Below are positions 1 to 8,281 of a stretch of DNA of 64,000 nucleotides, piece after piece (position 1 is the first letter of the stretch; each line of letters begins with the position of its first letter). The notes under the pieces were generated by a model that worked only from the letters and a program-made list of their open reading frames with translations, made no database searches and was not told the origin of the DNA. Source of the stretch: Arthrobacter sp. ISL-5 (GTDB taxonomy: Bacteria; Actinomycetota; Actinomycetes; Actinomycetales; Micrococcaceae); NCBI RefSeq assembly GCF_018613835.1, contig NZ_JAGGPM010000023.1:124001-188000 (forward strand). Direction: 5' to 3'. A program made the translations under genes and the position numbers.

Positions 1-3000
1 TTTTCGATCCGCCGGGTGCTGGCCAGGATGCGTTCCACCACCGCGGTGACACTGAAGACGGTGTCGATCAGCTCGGCGCGGACCTGCTCGTACAGGGCGT
101 CGAAGGATGCCCTGTCCCACGGGAGTTCCTGGGGCGTGAGCTTATCCACTGCCGCGAGGGCGCAGTCGGCAATCAGGGCCGACACCGATCCGTGCGGGTT
201 CTGGCTGAAGGTCAGTTTCTCCGTGTTGTTCAGGTGCTCCAGGACGTAGCGGTCCGGCGACGGCACCCGCAAGGCGAGGAGGCGGATGACGCCGCCGCGC
301 ATGGCCTCCTGCTGCTCGGACGCGGACTGGAAGACCCGCAGGGCCACGGTCTTCCCTTCGTCCACGAGTCCGGGGTAGCCGGTTACTGTGTGGCCCTTGA
401 CCGTGACGCTGACTTCGCGCTGCACTGTGCCGAATGACCACTCGGCCAGGCCGGACTGTTCGGCGAATCCGGTCGGTGCAGGCGGCCGCCCGTCCTGCCC
501 GGCGGCCTGCGGCGAGCCCTTCTTCGAGGCCCGCGGCGCGGCAGTGGCGGGCGTGGCTCCCAGGGATTCCGCGATGGCACGCCGCGTGGCAGGTGCAAGT
601 CTTTCCTGGAGGGTGTCCAGGTCCTTGCCTTCGTCCAGCACCTTGCCGCGGCTGTCAACCACCTTGAAACTGACGCGGAGGTGGGGCGGAATCGCGTCCC
701 AGTTCCAGGAACCGGGCGGAACGATGTGCCCGCGGATCCGCCGCAGCACCAGCTCGAGGGACGGCTCAAGGTCATCCTCGGCCGGATCGAAATCGGCCTC
801 CAGCGCAGCCACCGCCTGCCTGGCGACGTCCGGGGCCGGCACGAAGTTCTTGCGGATCTGCTTCGGCAGCGACTTGATGAGCGCGGTGACCAGCTCCACC
901 CGCTGGCCGGGGATCAGCCAGCGGAACGCGGCGTCATCGAGCTGGTTGAGGAACAGGACGGGCACCTCGGCAGTGACGCCGTCCGAGGGGTTCGGCGGCG
1001 ATCCCGGTGCCACAGGGTGGAACTCGTAGGTCAGGGGCAGCTCGAAGCCCTTGTGCAGCCAGGTTTTCGGATAGGCGGATTCGTCGAGGGCGTCGGCGTC
1101 GTCGCTCAAAAGCAGCGACTGGTCGAAGTCCAGCAGCGCCGGGTCCTGCTGCCGGGCTTCCTTCCACCACTTGTCGAAGTGCCGCTCCGAAACGACGTCC
1201 TTGCCCACCCTGGCGTCGTAGAACTCGAAGAGGGTTTCGTCGTCCACGAGCAGGTCGCGCCGGCGCATCCTCGCTTCGAGTTCCTCCACTTCGTGCAGGA
1301 GCGCACGGTTGCGGTGGAAGAATTTGTGGTGGGTTTTCCAGTCGCCTCCGACCAGCGCATGCCGGATGAAGAGCTCCCGGGCCAGGACGGGATCGACTCT
1401 GCCGTAATTAATGCGCCGCTGCGCGATGATGGGCACGCCGTAGAGCGTGACCTTCTCATAGGCCATGACCGAGCCCATTTTGGTGGACCAGTGCGGTTCA
1501 CTGTAGCTGCGCTTGACGAGGTGCGGTGCCACCTGTTCCGCCCAGGCCGGCTCGAACTTCGCGGCAACCCGGGCCCACAGCCGGCTGGTCTCCACGAGTT
1601 CCGCGGCCATGACGAACGTGGGCGACTTCTTGAACAGCGCCGAGCCGGGGAAGACGGCGAAGCGGGTGCCGCGGGCTCCGGCGTATTCCCGCTTGCGTTC
1701 GTCGAGGATGCCGATGTGGCTCAGGAGCCCGGACAAAAGGCTGATGTGGACGCCCTCGTGGTTGCCCACCGGGTCCGCCTGCCGCTTGTTGTCCAGGCTG
1801 ATGCCGAGCGGGCGGGCAAGCTGCCGGAGCTGCGCGAACAGGTCCTGCCATTCGCGGACCCTGAGGTAATTGATGAACTCGTTCCGGCAGAGCCTGCGGA
1901 ACTGCGTGGACGAGAGTTCCTGCTGCTTTTCCTGGATGTAGTTCCAGAGGTTCAGGAAGCCGGTGAAGTCCGAGTTCTCATCGCGGAAGCGGGCGTGCTT
2001 TTCGGCGGCCAGCTGCTGCTTGCCTGAGCCGTCCCCCTGGGGGCGCTCGCGCGGGTCCTGTATGGTGAGCGCCGCGGCCAGGATCATGACTTCCCGGACG
2101 CAGCCGCGTTTTCCGGCTTCGACAATCATGCGGCCCAGCCGCGGGTCGACCGGAAGCTGCGCCAGTTTCTGCCCGACGGCGGTGAGCCCGCCGGCGTTGC
2201 GGCCTGGGCTGTCGCCTCCGGTATCGGCAGTGCCGTCGCCTGCGCGCGCGGCGGACAAGGCGCCGAGCTCCCGGAGCAGGGTGACGCCGTCGTTGATGGC
2301 GCGGGAGTCGGGCGGCTCCACGAACGGGAAGTTTTCGATGTCCTTGGGGCCGCGCGCCACGCCCATGGCTGTCATCTGCAGGATGACGGCGGCCAAGTTG
2401 GTGCGCAGGATCTCCGGGTCCGTGTAAAAGGGCCGGGATTCGAAGTCCTCTTCGGAATAGAGCCGGATGGCGATGCCGTCCGAAACACGGCCGCAGCGGC
2501 CGGAGCGCTGGTTGGCCGAAGCCTGCGAAACCCGCTCGATCGGCAGCCGCTGCACCTTCGTGCGGTGCGAGTAGCGCGAGATGCGGGCAGTTCCCGTGTC
2601 AATGACGTACTTGATGCCGGGCACGGTGAGGGAGGTCTCGGCAACGTTGGTGGCCAGGACAATCCGCCGTTTGCTGCCCGGGTTGAAGACGCGGTGCTGT
2701 TCCTGCAGGCTTAGGCGGGCAAAGAGCGGAAGCACCTCGGTGCCGGCGAGGCGCCGGTTGGACTGGATCCTGGCGTTCAGGGCTTCCGCGGCGTCGCGGA
2801 TTTCGCGTTCGCCGGAGAAGAAGATGAGGATGTCGCCGGGCGCCTCCAGGGCCAGCTCGTCGACGGCGTCGCATACCGCGTCCAGCGGGTCCCGGTCCTC
2901 CTCGAGTTCGTCGTCGGAGGAGATGTCCTCATCATCACCGGAAGCCGCGCCCCGCGCCGGCTGGGACAGCGGCCGGTAGCGGATCTCCACCGGGAACGTG

Positions 3001-3569
3001 CGCCCGGAGACTTCAACGATGGGGGCGGGCTCGTCCTCGGAGCTGAAGTGCTTCGCGAAGCGCTCGGGGTCGATGGTGGCCGAGGTAATGATGACTTTCA
3101 GGTCCGGGCGCTGCGGCAGGATCCGCTTGAGGTACCCGAGGATGAAGTCGATATTGAGGCTGCGCTCGTGGGCTTCATCGATGATGATGGCGTTGTATTT
3201 GCGCAGCAGCTTGTCGCGCTGGATCTCCGCCAGCAGGATGCCGTCGGTCATCAGTTTGACCTTGGTGGACCGGCTGACCTCGCCCGTGAACCGGACCTGG
3301 AAGCCCACTTCCTGGCCGATCTCGACGCCGAGTTCGAAGGCAATGCGCTCTGCCACCGTGCGGGCGGCCAGGCGCCGCGGCTGGGTGTGGCCGATCAGGC
3401 CGTTCTCGCCCAGCCCCAGCTCAAGGCACATCTTCGGAATCTGGGTTGTCTTACCCGAACCGGTCTCACCGGCGATGATGGTCACCTGGTTGGCCGCTAT
3501 GGCGGCCATCAGGTCCTCGCGGCGCTCGGAAACCGGCAGCTCGGCGGGGTAGGCGATATGAAAAGTCAT
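1..3569 (-). CDS. hrpA: ATP-dependent RNA helicase HrpA, C-terminus cut by window edge
   Basis: DEAH-box SF2 RNA helicase; the first 1189 residues are visible and the reading frame is still open at base 1, so the C-terminal end lies outside. The N-terminus shows Walker A GETGSGKTTQ (about residues 27-36), motif Ia around QPRRLAA, the DEAH box in IIIDEAHERS and the SAT motif. The long region after the helicase core fits the HrpA C-terminal DUF3418-type extension; full-length family members are about 1300 residues. In other bacteria HrpA acts on mRNA processing and stalled ribosomes; the role here is inferred. The ATG at 3569 has a possible -10 TAGACT ten bases upstream (3580-3585). Family certain, exact role less so. 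Confidence 0.95.
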   Translation of the reverse strand, partial: MTFHIAYPAELPVSERREDLMAAIAANQVTIIAGETGSGKTTQIPKMCLELGLGENGLIGHTQPRRLAARTVAERIAFELGVEIGQEVGFQVRFTGEVSRSTKVKLMTDGILLAEIQRDKLLRKYNAIIIDEAHERSLNIDFILGYLKRILPQRPDLKVIITSATIDPERFAKHFSSEDEPAPIVEVSGRTFPVEIRYRPLSQPARGAASGDDEDISSDDELEEDRDPLDAVCDAVDELALEAPGDILIFFSGEREIRDAAEALNARIQSNRRLAGTEVLPLFARLSLQEQHRVFNPGSKRRIVLATNVAETSLTVPGIKYVIDTGTARISRYSHRTKVQRLPIERVSQASANQRSGRCGRVSDGIAIRLYSEEDFESRPFYTDPEILRTNLAAVILQMTAMGVARGPKDIENFPFVEPPDSRAINDGVTLLRELGALSAARAGDGTADTGGDSPGRNAGGLTAVGQKLAQLPVDPRLGRMIVEAGKRGCVREVMILAAALTIQDPRERPQGDGSGKQQLAAEKHARFRDENSDFTGFLNLWNYIQEKQQELSSTQFRRLCRNEFINYLRVREWQDLFAQLRQLARPLGISLDNKRQADPVGNHEGVHISLLSGLLSHIGILDERKREYAGARGTRFAVFPGSALFKKSPTFVMAAELVETSRLWARVAAKFEPAWAEQVAPHLVKRSYSEPHWSTKMGSVMAYEKVTLYGVPIIAQRRINYGRVDPVLARELFIRHALVGGDWKTHHKFFHRNRALLHEVEELEARMRRRDLLVDDETLFEFYDARVGKDVVSERHFDKWWKEARQQDPALLDFDQSLLLSDDADALDESAYPKTWLHKGFELPLTYEFHPVAPGSPPNPSDGVTAEVPVLFLNQLDDAAFRWLIPGQRVELVTALIKSLPKQIRKNFVPAPDVARQAVAALEADFDPAEDDLEPSLELVLRRIRGHIVPPGSWNWDAIPPHLRVSFKVVDSRGKVLDEGKDLDTLQERLAPATRRAIAESLGATPATAAPRASKKGSPQAAGQDGRPPAPTGFAEQSGLAEWSFGTVQREVSVTVKGHTVTGYPGLVDEGKTVALRVFQSASEQQEAMRGGVIRLLALRVPSPDRYVLEHLNNTEKLTFSQNPHGSVSALIADCALAAVDKLTPQELPWDRASFDALYEQVRAELIDTVFSVTAVVERILASTRRIE

Positions 3570-3650
3570 GGCTGGAACCAGTCTACTTGGAACTGGTAGC
3601 ACGCCACGGCAGCCGAAATGGGCCGGATCGCAACAGGTCGCAACAGAACG

Positions 3651-3681
3651 AGGGACCCGGCTCGGATGGAGCCGGGTCCCT
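3651..3681 (-). terminator. Perfect 13-bp hairpin terminator
   Basis: Arms 3651-3663 and 3669-3681 are perfectly complementary around a 5-base loop. It lies 48 bases beyond the stop of the 55-residue gene (minus strand) and before hrpA, so it probably ends the small-gene transcript and insulates hrpA. No long T tract follows on either strand. Confidence 0.7.
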
Positions 3682-3728
3682 CTTGGCTGTTGTGGGTGGG
3701 TGGACGGTTGTGTTCTATCCGCGCTCAA

Positions 3729-3896
3729 CTAGATGATGCGGGTGGTGTAACTGCTGCTGGGAAGGTCGAGTGCTGACCAGTCCCGTATCGAATACTCGGG
3801 CGGGGTGTGGCCGCGTCCGTCCCGCAGGACGGCGGTGAACGTTGCGGCTACTGAGATGAGGACCAGGACTACGAGGGCGATTCCGAAGATTTCCAT
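3729..3896 (-). CDS. Small single-pass membrane protein, 55 aa
   Basis: An ATG (3894-3896) to TAG frame encodes 55 residues. Residues 3-21 (IFGIALVVLVLISVAATFT) form one hydrophobic helix, followed by a polar tail with DGRGHTPPEYS and ending TTRII. AGAGGT just upstream of the ATG could act as a ribosome binding site. It diverges from the GlxA/AdpA-type regulator and shares the 81-base intergenic region holding the 3932-3968 inverted repeat, so it may be a target of that regulator. I do not recognise the family. A sORF this short could be chance, but the clean TM segment, own terminator and divergent promoter region favour a real gene. Confidence 0.6.
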   Translation of the reverse strand: MEIFGIALVVLVLISVAATFTAVLRDGRGHTPPEYSIRDWSALDLPSSSYTTRII

Positions 3897-3931
3897 ACCT
3901 CTATGGTTCTCTTAGGGAAGATCAGAAAGAA

Positions 3932-3968
3932 GTGGCAGAAATGCCTAAAAAGAGATAATTTCTGCCAC
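3932..3968. promoter_or_regulatory. Inverted-repeat operator, 11-bp perfect arms
   Basis: GTGGCAGAAAT (3932-3942) and its exact complement (3958-3968) are separated by 15 bases in the region between two divergent genes. The right arm overlaps the -10 hexamer (3966-3971) of the regulator gene. Each half begins TGGC, as do AdpA sites (consensus TGGCSNGWWY), although positions 5 and 7 differ. The neighbouring gene encodes an AdpA-like protein, so autoregulation plus control of the small membrane gene is the simplest reading. The symmetry is seen directly; the binding partner is inferred. Confidence 0.75.
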
Positions 3969-3971
3969 AAT
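3966..3971 (+). promoter_or_regulatory. -10 element CACAAT, leaderless start of regulator
   Basis: The hexamer ends six bases before the ATG at 3978, the spacing of a leaderless transcript. It overlaps the right operator arm, so a protein bound there should block the promoter. Confidence 0.5.
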
Positions 3972-3977
3972 GGATAC

Positions 3978-4946
3978 ATGCTTAAGTCAGTAGCCTTGAT
4001 CACGGTTCCGCACTTCTCGATCTTCGAGTTCGGCACTGCTTTTGAAGTGTTCGGCATTGACAGGTCGGACCGGGGGACCGGTGTGCCGCAGTTTGATTTC
4101 CGGGTCTGTGCTCCCGTCCCGGGCGATATCCCGCTCAAGTCAGGCCTCACCATGAGCGTCACCCGCGGCCTTGAAGCTGCGGCGGACGCCGATCTCGTCA
4201 TCATGACGCCCTACGGCCGGGAGGACGACGTTCCCGAGGAGGTGCTCGATGCCCTTCGGTCGGCCCACGAGCGCGGCGCCTGGGTGATGTCCATCTGCTC
4301 CGGCGCGTTTGCGCTGGCGCGCGCCGGGCTCCTCGACGGACGCCGCTGCACCACGCACTGGCACTACTCGGGTGAACTTGCAGCGCAGTTTCCGAAGGCG
4401 CTGGTGGACGAGAACGTCCTGTATGTCCAGGACGACCGGATCATCACGAGCGCCGGAACGGCCGCCGGCATCGATGCCTGCCTGCACCTCGTCCGGGTCG
4501 AGTTCGGCGCGGCAGTGGCGGCCGCAATAGCCAGGGACATGGTGGTTCCTCCGCACCGCGACGGCGGGCAGGCCCAGTTCATCGACCGCCCCATGCCTGA
4601 ATGCGGCTCGCAGCCCATGGAGGAATTGCTGCGGTGGATGGTCCAGAACCTGGATGACGAACATCCCGTCCATGAACTCGCGGCCCGCGTGCACATGTCG
4701 CCGAGGACATTTGCCCGCCGGTTCCGTGCCGAGACGGGCGCCACTCCGGCGGCATGGCTCAATTCCCAGCGTGTGCTGCGGGCTCAGGAGCTTCTCGAGT
4801 CCACGGAACTGAACATCGATGAAGTGGCGAGGCAGTCCGGATTCGGCCACCCGGTGCTGCTCCGGCACCATTTCGCCAAGGTGCTGGACACCAGCCCGCA
4901 GTCCTACCGCAGGGCGTTCCGCGGTCAGCTGGCGCCGGCGGGCTAG
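3978..4946 (+). CDS. GlxA/AdpA-type AraC-family transcriptional regulator
   Basis: 322 residues. The N-terminal half (about 1-165) is a DJ-1/PfpI-like class I amidotransferase fold, with MSICSGAFALARAGLLDGRRC around the nucleophile-elbow cysteine; the C-terminal third (about 225-310) is an AraC double helix-turn-helix (SPRTFARRFRAETG and IDEVARQSGFG). This is the architecture of Streptomyces AdpA and of GlxA-family regulators. In this family the DJ-1 domain is thought to dimerise or sense a ligand rather than catalyse. The ATG at 3978 is preferred over an upstream in-frame start because a -10-like hexamer lies six bases before it and the upstream extension would run through the operator. Regulon unknown; autoregulation likely. 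Confidence 0.92.
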   Translation: MLKSVALITVPHFSIFEFGTAFEVFGIDRSDRGTGVPQFDFRVCAPVPGDIPLKSGLTMSVTRGLEAAADADLVIMTPYGREDDVPEEVLDALRSAHERGAWVMSICSGAFALARAGLLDGRRCTTHWHYSGELAAQFPKALVDENVLYVQDDRIITSAGTAAGIDACLHLVRVEFGAAVAAAIARDMVVPPHRDGGQAQFIDRPMPECGSQPMEELLRWMVQNLDDEHPVHELAARVHMSPRTFARRFRAETGATPAAWLNSQRVLRAQELLESTELNIDEVARQSGFGHPVLLRHHFAKVLDTSPQSYRRAFRGQLAPAG

Positions 4947-4976
4947 GGTCGGAAACAGGCCAGGAGAGCAAGCCGG

Positions 4977-5291
4977 CTAGGAGTGGAATCCGCCCCGCGC
5001 GCGTCCGGCGGGCGATGCCTCCGCTGCGGCCCTGGTGGTGTCCACCAGCACCCGCCACGGCCCGGTCACGGCCCGCTCCGGGAGGGTGGCACGGTGTTCC
5101 CCGGCGCGGATGGAATACATGAACCGGTCGGGCTGTCCGTCCTGAATCTGCCGGGAGTCGGGCACGGCATCCCACGGGCAGGCTTCGACGATGGGCTGCC
5201 AGTGGTTCTTGTCGCTGGACGTATTGGCTAGGACTGTCCACGTACGGGTCAGCGCGGCAATCCCTCCGCTGCGCTCGACTGTGATCTTCAT
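4977..5291 (-). CDS. Emfourin-type inhibitor of protealysin-like protease
   Basis: 104 residues, no signal peptide. It starts MKITVERSGGIAAL and carries a WTVLAN strand and a conserved FMYSIRAGEHRATLPE segment, resembling emfourin, the slow-binding proteinaceous inhibitor encoded beside protealysin in Serratia and widespread next to cytoplasmic-type M4 peptidases. The gene lies 63 bases downstream of, and in the same direction as, the M4 protease, with AGGAAG ahead of its ATG. The pairing strongly supports an inhibitor that keeps the protease silent in the producing cell. Family assignment is from recalled pattern and context, not from a search. Confidence 0.8.
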   Translation of the reverse strand: MKITVERSGGIAALTRTWTVLANTSSDKNHWQPIVEACPWDAVPDSRQIQDGQPDRFMYSIRAGEHRATLPERAVTGPWRVLVDTTRAAAEASPAGRARGGFHS

Positions 5292-5354
5292 GGCAAGCTT
5301 CCTGGGTTTCCGCGGCTGCCGGGAGGGAGACTGGCCCGCCCTCCCGGCGGTCAG

Positions 5355-6398
5355 CTAGAGCTTTACCTTCACAGTTTCCCACGCCTTGCGCACGGCGTCA
5401 TGCTCCGCGGACTCGGTACCGAACAGTTCCCGGGCCGATGCCGCCGTCGCCTTGGCAAAGACGGTGAACGTGGCCGTCGGAGGCAGGGAGCCGCCCGTCA
5501 GAGTGTCGTACCAGATCTGCCCCGGCGCCTCCCACGCATTGCCGCCCAATGCCAGCGCAACGAGGCAGAATGCCCGGTTGGGGATGCCGGAGTTGATGTG
5601 GACGCCGCCGTTGTCCGCGCTCGTGCGGACATAGGAGTCCATGGAGTCAGGCTGCGGGTCCTTCCCCAGGACGTCGTCGTCGTACGCGGTCCCGGGCGCC
5701 TTCATGGATCGCAGGGCCGAGCCTTCGACCTGGGGCGTGAAGAGGCCTTCGCCGATCAGCCAGCTGGCATCTGCGGTGGACTGCTTCCGGACATACTGCT
5801 CAACCAGGGCACCGAAGACGTCGGACAGGGACTCGTTGATGGCGCCGGCCTGGTTCCGGTAGGCGAGCCCGGCCGAAAACTGGGTCACACCGTGGGCCAG
5901 CTCATGGCCGATCACACTGAGGGAACGTGTGAAGCGTTCGAAGATTTCGCCGTCGCCGTCGCCGAAGACCATTTGCTGGCCGTCCCAGAACGCGTTGTCA
6001 TAAAGCTTGCCGAAGTGGACCGTGGCGTTAAGGGGCATTCCCCGGTCGTCGATGGAATTCCGCCCGAAGACGTCGGCGTACAGGCTGTGCGTATGGCCCA
6101 GGCCGTCGTAGGCCTCGTCAGCGGCAGGATCGCCGGTGGCTGCCTCGCCTTCCTTGCGGACGAGAAGGCCAGGGAGCGACTCCCCGGACTTGGCGTCGAA
6201 GACGGACCTGTTGACGGGGCCCGGCCGCAGCTGCCGGATGCCCGGGGGAGCCTCGGCCGCGGTGGCAGCGCGGGCCGCCTGGACGGCCCTGACGTGCCTC
6301 AGGGCTTCCTTGGCGGCCCTGGCAACAGCAGAGAACCGGGGCGAATCCTGGGCGGCGAGGCGTCGCAGCATGTAAGGCGGAACGATTGAGCAGAACAT
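5355..6398 (-). CDS. Protealysin-like M4 metallopeptidase precursor
   Basis: 347 residues. The zinc site is HELAH (His165, Glu166, His169) with the third ligand in GAINESLSD (Glu189) and the catalytic histidine in GGVHINSG (His267). The N-terminus MFCSIVPPYML is the hallmark of the short propeptide of protealysin-like precursors; there is no signal peptide and no long thermolysin-type propeptide. The start at 6398 is chosen because it gives this conserved N-terminus and because TAGGCT sits seven bases upstream, as for a leaderless transcript. The product probably stays inside as an inactive precursor or leaves by a non-classical route; the emfourin gene follows directly. Confidence 0.95.
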   Translation of the reverse strand: MFCSIVPPYMLRRLAAQDSPRFSAVARAAKEALRHVRAVQAARAATAAEAPPGIRQLRPGPVNRSVFDAKSGESLPGLLVRKEGEAATGDPAADEAYDGLGHTHSLYADVFGRNSIDDRGMPLNATVHFGKLYDNAFWDGQQMVFGDGDGEIFERFTRSLSVIGHELAHGVTQFSAGLAYRNQAGAINESLSDVFGALVEQYVRKQSTADASWLIGEGLFTPQVEGSALRSMKAPGTAYDDDVLGKDPQPDSMDSYVRTSADNGGVHINSGIPNRAFCLVALALGGNAWEAPGQIWYDTLTGGSLPPTATFTVFAKATAASARELFGTESAEHDAVRKAWETVKVKL

Positions 6399-6405
6399 GC
6401 AGATC

Positions 6406-6411
6406 AGCCTA
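6406..6411 (-). promoter_or_regulatory. -10 element TAGGCT, leaderless start of M4 protease
   Basis: On the minus strand the hexamer ends seven bases before the ATG at 6398. This supports the chosen start and leaves no room for a leader. Confidence 0.5.
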
Positions 6412-6506
6412 CGAGCGGCCACGGACAATTCTCTTCAGGCGCACTGACGGCAATGCGCCCACAAGACAAAGCGCCCTCAAGAGACGGAAAGCCCCGGGAG
6501 ACAGGA

Positions 6507-6537
6507 AACCCCGCCACTTGCTGGAAGCGGCGGGGTT
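6507..6537 (-). terminator. Hairpin terminator after tRNA-Arg
   Basis: Nine-base arms (6507-6515 and 6529-6537) close a 13-base loop, seven bases beyond the tRNA 3' end on the minus strand. They are followed there by a short TTTCCTGT tract. It likely ends the tRNA transcript. Confidence 0.7.
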
Positions 6538-6543
6538 CATTTG

Positions 6544-6616
6544 TGCCCTCGATAGGATTCGAACCTACGACCTTCTGCTCCGGAGGCAGACGCTCTATCC
6601 CCTGAGCTACGAGGGC
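6544..6616 (-). tRNA. tRNA-Arg (anticodon CCG)
   Basis: Read on the minus strand, 73 bases fold as a full cloverleaf. The acceptor stem is GCCCTCG/CGAGGGC with discriminator A, the D-arm contains AGCTCAGGGG, the anticodon stem TCTGC/GCAGA encloses loop CTCCGGA (anticodon CCG, reading CGG), and the T-arm has TTCGAAT. CCA is not encoded. No integrase or attachment-site duplication is visible beside it. Confidence 0.97.
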
Positions 6617-6721
6617 AGTCAGGGATCCTGCCGTTCCCGGCCGGACGTCCTAGAGCTTAGCAGGAAGGTGGGCCTGAATGGAAAACCGGCCCCGGTCCGC
6701 GGTCCGTGTCAGCCCCGGCCG

Positions 6722-8281
6722 TCAGTAACCTGCGAACGAGTCCACCTGGATCCGCCGGGCACCGGCCTGCCGCGCTGCCCGGCGCAGGGAGCCCACACTG
6801 GCCGGTGAACCCGATATGTAAACCCTGCGACGCGCAATGTCGGGGACCAGATGCTGCAGCGCCGGGCCGTCCAGCCTGGCTCCCGTCTCCGCAACTGCGC
6901 CTGCGTCCTCGATGAAGTCCGGTGGAGTGGATCCGTCGGCAAGCCGGGCAATGATGCGCGCTCCGGAGTTCTTCAGTTCGGCCGCATAGGCGAGCTCGGA
7001 GGCGTTGCGGGCGAGGTAGAGCAGGACGACGTCCCGCTCCGGGGCCGAGCCGTCGGAGAGGTGCGCAAGGTACGGTGTGATCCCAATTCCCGCTGCGATC
7101 AGCAGGACGGGGTCTTTGGATCGCCGCGGGAGGACAAAATCCCCGGCCACTGTGGTGGCGGTGAGTTCATCTCCGGGCTTGAGCGCCAGGAGCTTCTGCT
7201 TGGCGGCGGAGACGGGTTCGGCAGTGCCCACGCCGATCTTCACGTGCGGCGCATCGGGGGGACTTGTCAGGCTGAAGACCCGGCGCCGGCCCCTTCCGTC
7301 CGGCTTCGCATGCGGCAGGTCCAGCTCCAGGTACTGGCCGGGGGCGTGGCGGAGGGGGCGCCGCGGCTCGAAGACAAATTCCGTCGTCGTCGGTGTGAGC
7401 CGGCGCGAGTGCCTGAACAGCAGCCGGACGCTTCCCCGCTGACCGGCCAGGAACGCCAGCAGGTTGCCGACCAGCAGTGCCAGCTCGGGGGAGTTCGCGA
7501 CGAAGCCGAAGTTGAAGGGCGTTGCAAAGAGGATTCCGACGACGGCGGCCAGCACCAGCTGCTGCCACCGCCGCGGCGGCAGCGTCAGCGGTTCAGTGAG
7601 CATGAACCCGACGAAGAAAATTACGGGGCTCTGCGCCAGGGGCTGCCACACGGCACCGCCCGGGTCCACCCCTGACTGCAGGAGCCCGGCCGCCACAATG
7701 GACGTGGCCACCACGGTGAAGACCGCGGCCATGAGCATTTTCCGGGTCCGGTAGAGAACCAGCAGGACACCGGGAACCAGCAGCCAAAGCATCGCCGGGG
7801 TCCCCGCCCACCAGGTGGCAATATTCAGCCCGGTCAGGCCCGTGATGAACGCGCCCGCAGCTGCGGGATTGAAAATATGCCGTCCGCGCCACGCGAGCGC
7901 ATATTTTGAGGCGGACGCAAGCACGCAGGCCAGTGCCACTCCGGCGAGATCCACGGCGGCGAACGTCGGACCGAACAGGGTGGGCCAGAACAGGAAATAG
8001 AGCAGCAGCCCGGTGATCAGCGATGACTCCGAGTGCGGGCGGACACGGAACAGGGCAGCCAGTGCCCGGTTGGACGCATAGGTCAGCCCCACGCACAGGG
8101 CCAGGTGGGCGAGGAGGTGGGGAATCCCGAACGTCAGCCAGCCAAGGGCGTCGAGGACAAGGCTGTAGACGGCCAGGGCGGCAAGAACCAGCAGCACCAG
8201 CCGGTACATGGTGAAGCGGCCCAGGAAGGCATCCAGCGCCGTGACTGGCGAGGTCCGCGGCCGGGAGGTTATGGAACTCAT
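6722..8281 (-). CDS. NqrB/RnfD-like membrane domain fused to FAD/NAD(P)H reductase
   Basis: 519 residues. About residues 25-285 form several transmembrane helices with NqrB/RnfD-like signatures (SSLITGLLLYFLFWP; GRHIFNPAAAGAF). Residues 295-519 are a ferredoxin-NADP reductase fold with FAD-binding RVFSLTS, nucleotide-binding AAGIGITP and the distal YISGSP motif; no 2Fe-2S domain follows. Expected chemistry is oxidation of cytoplasmic NAD(P)H by FAD and transfer of electrons across the membrane. It is last in the FMN-lipoprotein/apbE operon and overlaps apbE by four bases, so translation is probably coupled. The SGAT flavinylation motif of true NqrB is not seen. The electron acceptor is inferred to be the neighbouring lipoprotein. 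Confidence 0.85.
   Translation of the reverse strand: MSSITSRPRTSPVTALDAFLGRFTMYRLVLLVLAALAVYSLVLDALGWLTFGIPHLLAHLALCVGLTYASNRALAALFRVRPHSESSLITGLLLYFLFWPTLFGPTFAAVDLAGVALACVLASASKYALAWRGRHIFNPAAAGAFITGLTGLNIATWWAGTPAMLWLLVPGVLLVLYRTRKMLMAAVFTVVATSIVAAGLLQSGVDPGGAVWQPLAQSPVIFFVGFMLTEPLTLPPRRWQQLVLAAVVGILFATPFNFGFVANSPELALLVGNLLAFLAGQRGSVRLLFRHSRRLTPTTTEFVFEPRRPLRHAPGQYLELDLPHAKPDGRGRRRVFSLTSPPDAPHVKIGVGTAEPVSAAKQKLLALKPGDELTATTVAGDFVLPRRSKDPVLLIAAGIGITPYLAHLSDGSAPERDVVLLYLARNASELAYAAELKNSGARIIARLADGSTPPDFIEDAGAVAETGARLDGPALQHLVPDIARRRVYISGSPASVGSLRRAARQAGARRIQVDSFAGY

Noticed and set aside
681..2027. 448-residue open frame on the plus strand
   Set aside because: Entirely antisense to hrpA; long opposite frames are normal in GC-rich DNA and the protein has no recognisable family.
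6544..6616. tRNA-Arg as an integration site
   Set aside because: No integrase, no repeated 3' tRNA end and no shift in base composition nearby.
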